A stretch of 64,000 nucleotides of DNA from Desulfobacteraceae bacterium. GTDB lineage: Bacteria > Desulfobacterota > Desulfobacteria > Desulfobacterales > Desulfobacteraceae. This document shows, in pieces, positions 61,195-64,000 of this stretch (position 1 is the first letter of the stretch; each line of letters opens with the position of its first letter). The notes beneath the pieces are model-generated. The model ran no database searches. It had not been told where the DNA came from and was given only the letters and a program-made list of their open reading frames with translations. Made by a program: the position numbers and the translations under genes. The stretch spans positions 1 to 64,000 of the forward strand of contig QZLA01000348.1 in assembly GCA_004796375.1 (NCBI GenBank), given 5' to 3'.

Positions 61195-63972
61195 ATGACT
61201 ATTGGAATCGATCTTCCCGACACCAGGTGGTTCACAGGGTGTAACCCCTTGAATGTAAGACCTATTTTTCTTGCAGCGATGGCCGCCATCCTGCTTTTCC
61301 TGACGTGTGAATATGCAGCTGCAGCGCCTTCGACGCCTGCGGTGATCTCACTTTCAAACACCATTGCCGTTGAGCAGATTGAACCGTTGGGGGCCAATAT
61401 GAGTACCCTGGCCGGCGGCACCAACCTGTTGACCAATAATTTGATCTGGGGGAGCGGCATGGAACCGGCCGTTGCCCGCTACCTCATCCGGGTGGAACGC
61501 TCCGGCCCGGGCTGGATCGAGTGGGACCAGAGTTCCGGCGGTGTTCACATGTGGGACCAGAATGCCACCGGATTCGGTGATGGAGCCAATGTGCGGCTCT
61601 ACCGGATCGTGGACAGCAGCGGCCAGGCCCTGTCATACAGCAATGGTACCGACATGAGTGATGCTACCGGCGCTGACCGCGTCATTTTCCTGGGTGAAAC
61701 CACCGTGCCGGTCGGGGGGTGGGTGGCCGACGGTTCAAACGGACCGGTCAACCGGGTATCCCTGGCCAATACCGCACTGTTACCTGAGTACGGAGACCAT
61801 GCCATCATCACGGTGACCAAGAACCGCCTGACGTCATCAGAGGTGCACACCCGTCTGCATCAGTGGTTCAACCCGGATGTCAATATCATGAGCGCCTCAT
61901 CCAGCGGGGTGACCATGGACCTGGTGGCCCATCCCGGAATTCTGCCTGCCCAGTTTACAGAGCCCGGGGAAACCTGCCTGAAGGTGGTTGCACCGTCCGG
62001 GGGTGGGTGGTGCGGCCAGTGGCTGTTTCACGGTCATGATCAGGGTGAGGGGCAGTGGTATACCCAACTCGAACCCGGGGCGTTATACCGTGCCGAGGTG
62101 TGGCTCCGCCAGGAAAATATTCCCAATGGAGAAGTCCGGTTCTATGCGGCAGGGCCTTACAGTTCACTCACACAGCAGGCACCCTGGACCGTGACCGGGC
62201 AGTGGCAGCGGTTCACCTATGACTTTACCGGCCCGGCATACCCGAATCCGGCATCCTATCACGCAGCACTCGGCATCCAGATGATGGATCAGGGCACGTT
62301 GTGGCTCGATAACTTCATGGTCTACCGGTATGATGCTGCCCATGATTTTAAGCCGTTCACCCCAAACCGGGTCAGTTTTGACGAAATGATGTCGGTGATG
62401 CCGTCCAGGGGCTCCAAGCCGGCCCTTCGTTTTTACAACACGACCTATGCGGGGCATTCACCCATGAAGCGTCTGCTTTCAAACTATGCCAGCAGCCATA
62501 TCAATTTTATCTATAATGTGGGGGCTGCACACGGCCAGGTGGCCACCATCCCCCATGTCATGAACTGGGCCCTGGCCACGGGCATCTCCCCCTCAAACCG
62601 GATTATCCCCTATATCACCCTGTCCGAGGAGTATACAGAAGTTGAGTGGCTGCAGTTGGCCGAATACTTAGGCGTTCCCTATGATCCGGCAATAGATACG
62701 CCGGCGTCCAAACCATGGGCGTATCTGAGGTATCAGCAGCGGGGCCAAGGTACGCCCTGGACCGATGAATTCAGAGAGATCGTGATCGAACTGGGGAATG
62801 AAACCTGGCATGCCGGTGTGTTTGCCGGGTGGCACGGGTTCGGCCGGCCCAATTGGGTCCACCATGGCGGCCGTGAATACGGATTGTTTGCCGACTACTA
62901 TTTCAACCGGATGGTTGCGGCACAATCCTGGTGGTCTGAGAACCATCTGGATCAAAAAATCAAATTTGCATTGGGGGCCAATTACGACGGCAGCCCGGAT
63001 GCATATGGTGAACTGGCCGCACAGAATGCACCGGATGTCACGTCCTATCTGGGCCATGCCAATTATGTGGGACCCAAATGGGAGACTGGGGAGGTGCCCT
63101 TTCAGAGCTTTGATGATCACGGCATGCAGGAAACCCTGGTGGGGGCTTACCTGACCATGTTTCCCCTGATCGAAGAGGTGGCAGCCACAAGGGATCAGCT
63201 CAAGGCCGGAGGCTTGGCAGATTACCGGCCCATCGCCTATGAGGGCGGCCCATCCGGGTATTACCTGCCCGGAAACGGTACCCCGGAGCAGGTGGTTATA
63301 TCCCAGCAGTACGGCAAGTCATTGGGTATGGCAGTCAGTGCCATGGATGCATGGCTCTACTGCAGTCTCAACGGGTATGCCCACCAGGAGTATTTTGCCT
63401 TTGCCTGCGGGGGCAACTGGACCTCCCATACCATGCCCCGGGCCGGTGGATTCAGGCCCCACCCGGGCTGGTTGGCCCTGAAAATGCGTAACCTGTATGC
63501 ACCGGGAACCCGGATGCTGGAGACTGCTTTTCAAAGCATACCCACCTACACCCGGGAAGGGCAAGAGATTCCCCTGATATCTGCCTATGCCGTCCAGGGA
63601 AGCGGCAGTACAGCCCTGTTTATCCTGTCCAGAAAGGTGGACGGGGTTCATGACGGTGCAGATTTCGGCGACGGAACAACCCCAGTGACGGTCACGCTGC
63701 CCTTTACGAAATGCAAAACCCTGACGCGATATGCCCTGACCGCACCGGACGGGTCTCCGGCCGACCCCCGGGACAATAACATCACCACTCAGACCGTTGC
63801 CATCACATCTGTGAACCTGGATCCGAATGTGATCCGCCAGGGTGTGCTCAGCATCGACCCGGATACCGGCGGCATCACCGGCGGGATGCCGCCCGGCACC
63901 CTATATTTATATGTATTTGAATTCAACAGAGGTATCGCCGGGTTCCCGGCCAATCTGCTGCTGCTGGATTGA
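61195..63972 (+). CDS. Large exported glycoside-hydrolase-like protein
   Basis: 925 residues. After a ~20-residue hydrophilic leader comes a signal peptide (IFLAAMAAILLFLTCEYAAA). Residues ~250-370 look like a carbohydrate-binding beta-sandwich (AEVWLRQENIPNGEVRFYAA, GTLWLDNFMVYR). The core (~430-780) resembles a clan-A TIM barrel: VIELGNETWHAG carries the Asn-Glu acid/base pair (Glu ~536) and IAYEGGPSGYY a candidate nucleophile (Glu ~683). A C-terminal beta domain follows. Substrate and GH family cannot be told. Confidence 0.7.
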   Translation: MTIGIDLPDTRWFTGCNPLNVRPIFLAAMAAILLFLTCEYAAAAPSTPAVISLSNTIAVEQIEPLGANMSTLAGGTNLLTNNLIWGSGMEPAVARYLIRVERSGPGWIEWDQSSGGVHMWDQNATGFGDGANVRLYRIVDSSGQALSYSNGTDMSDATGADRVIFLGETTVPVGGWVADGSNGPVNRVSLANTALLPEYGDHAIITVTKNRLTSSEVHTRLHQWFNPDVNIMSASSSGVTMDLVAHPGILPAQFTEPGETCLKVVAPSGGGWCGQWLFHGHDQGEGQWYTQLEPGALYRAEVWLRQENIPNGEVRFYAAGPYSSLTQQAPWTVTGQWQRFTYDFTGPAYPNPASYHAALGIQMMDQGTLWLDNFMVYRYDAAHDFKPFTPNRVSFDEMMSVMPSRGSKPALRFYNTTYAGHSPMKRLLSNYASSHINFIYNVGAAHGQVATIPHVMNWALATGISPSNRIIPYITLSEEYTEVEWLQLAEYLGVPYDPAIDTPASKPWAYLRYQQRGQGTPWTDEFREIVIELGNETWHAGVFAGWHGFGRPNWVHHGGREYGLFADYYFNRMVAAQSWWSENHLDQKIKFALGANYDGSPDAYGELAAQNAPDVTSYLGHANYVGPKWETGEVPFQSFDDHGMQETLVGAYLTMFPLIEEVAATRDQLKAGGLADYRPIAYEGGPSGYYLPGNGTPEQVVISQQYGKSLGMAVSAMDAWLYCSLNGYAHQEYFAFACGGNWTSHTMPRAGGFRPHPGWLALKMRNLYAPGTRMLETAFQSIPTYTREGQEIPLISAYAVQGSGSTALFILSRKVDGVHDGADFGDGTTPVTVTLPFTKCKTLTRYALTAPDGSPADPRDNNITTQTVAITSVNLDPNVIRQGVLSIDPDTGGITGGMPPGTLYLYVFEFNRGIAGFPANLLLLD

Positions 63973-64000
63973 GTCCTCCTAACAGAATCCTATTGAAGCC

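Overview
The window (about 52% GC by eye) looks like the chromosome of a Gram-negative, probably sulfate-reducing deltaproteobacterium related to Desulfobacteraceae. This is inferred from gene style and content (octaheme cytochrome c, many sensor kinases, TonB/Exb metal uptake, System II-like haem ligation proteins); no ribosomal or dissimilatory sulfate reduction marker is present. No tRNA, rRNA, CRISPR array, prophage or intact insertion sequence was seen.

Layout. (1) 1-7491: the end of an MFS transporter, then a six-gene minus-strand envelope-stress-like operon: single-TM helical protein, TelA-like protein, DUF4178 protein, lipoprotein, DUF350 membrane protein and a membrane-anchored spermidine-synthase-like protein. 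(2) 7652-12244: two abutting hybrid histidine kinases. (3) 12587-17620: a Cache-domain gene fused out of frame to a decayed chemotaxis receptor, a histidine phosphatase, and an OFA-type MFS transporter overlapping a NarL-type sensor kinase. (4) 17757-22650: a small exported protein divergent from a TetR regulator/M20 amidohydrolase pair with three evenly spaced operator-like palindromes between them; a glycine-zipper lipoprotein; typA. (5) 23077-29727: DUF5132 protein, HMA_2-like protein, 1060-residue P-type ATPase, CaCA exchanger, TM-anchored protein, another HMA_2 protein and an ArsC-like phosphatase. Three promoters here carry TTAAC/CTAAC direct repeats at 11-bp pitch, all in the direction of transcription, which suggests one OmpR/PhoB-type regulon. 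(6) 29951-32134: basic exported protein, ECF sigma factor, anti-sigma factor, exported protein. (7) 32135-50281: metal acquisition. A nine-gene minus-strand operon holds a D-x-D-x-D-G repeat protein, ExbB, ExbD, TonB, a FecBCD-type importer and CcsA/ResB-like proteins. Next to it lie an exported deaminase with an octaheme cytochrome, and a TonB receptor with a second importer; a ModF-like double ATPase converges on the latter. (8) 50366-58977: DUF3795 protein, GlxA-type regulator, Lys-tailed lipoprotein, PhoD-like phosphatase, DNRLRE-domain exported protein and a 749-residue unknown. (9) 59174-61053: AzlC, AzlD and a TrmB-family regulator, with paired palindromes over the azlC promoter. (10) 61195-63972: a large exported glycoside-hydrolase-like protein.

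The best candidates for something poorly described are the TAAC-box HMA_2/P-type ATPase cluster, the metal operon headed by the calcium-loop repeat protein with its exported deaminase and octaheme cytochrome, and the polyamine/TelA/DUF350 envelope operon. Functions of hypothetical genes are inferred from motifs and neighbours only.
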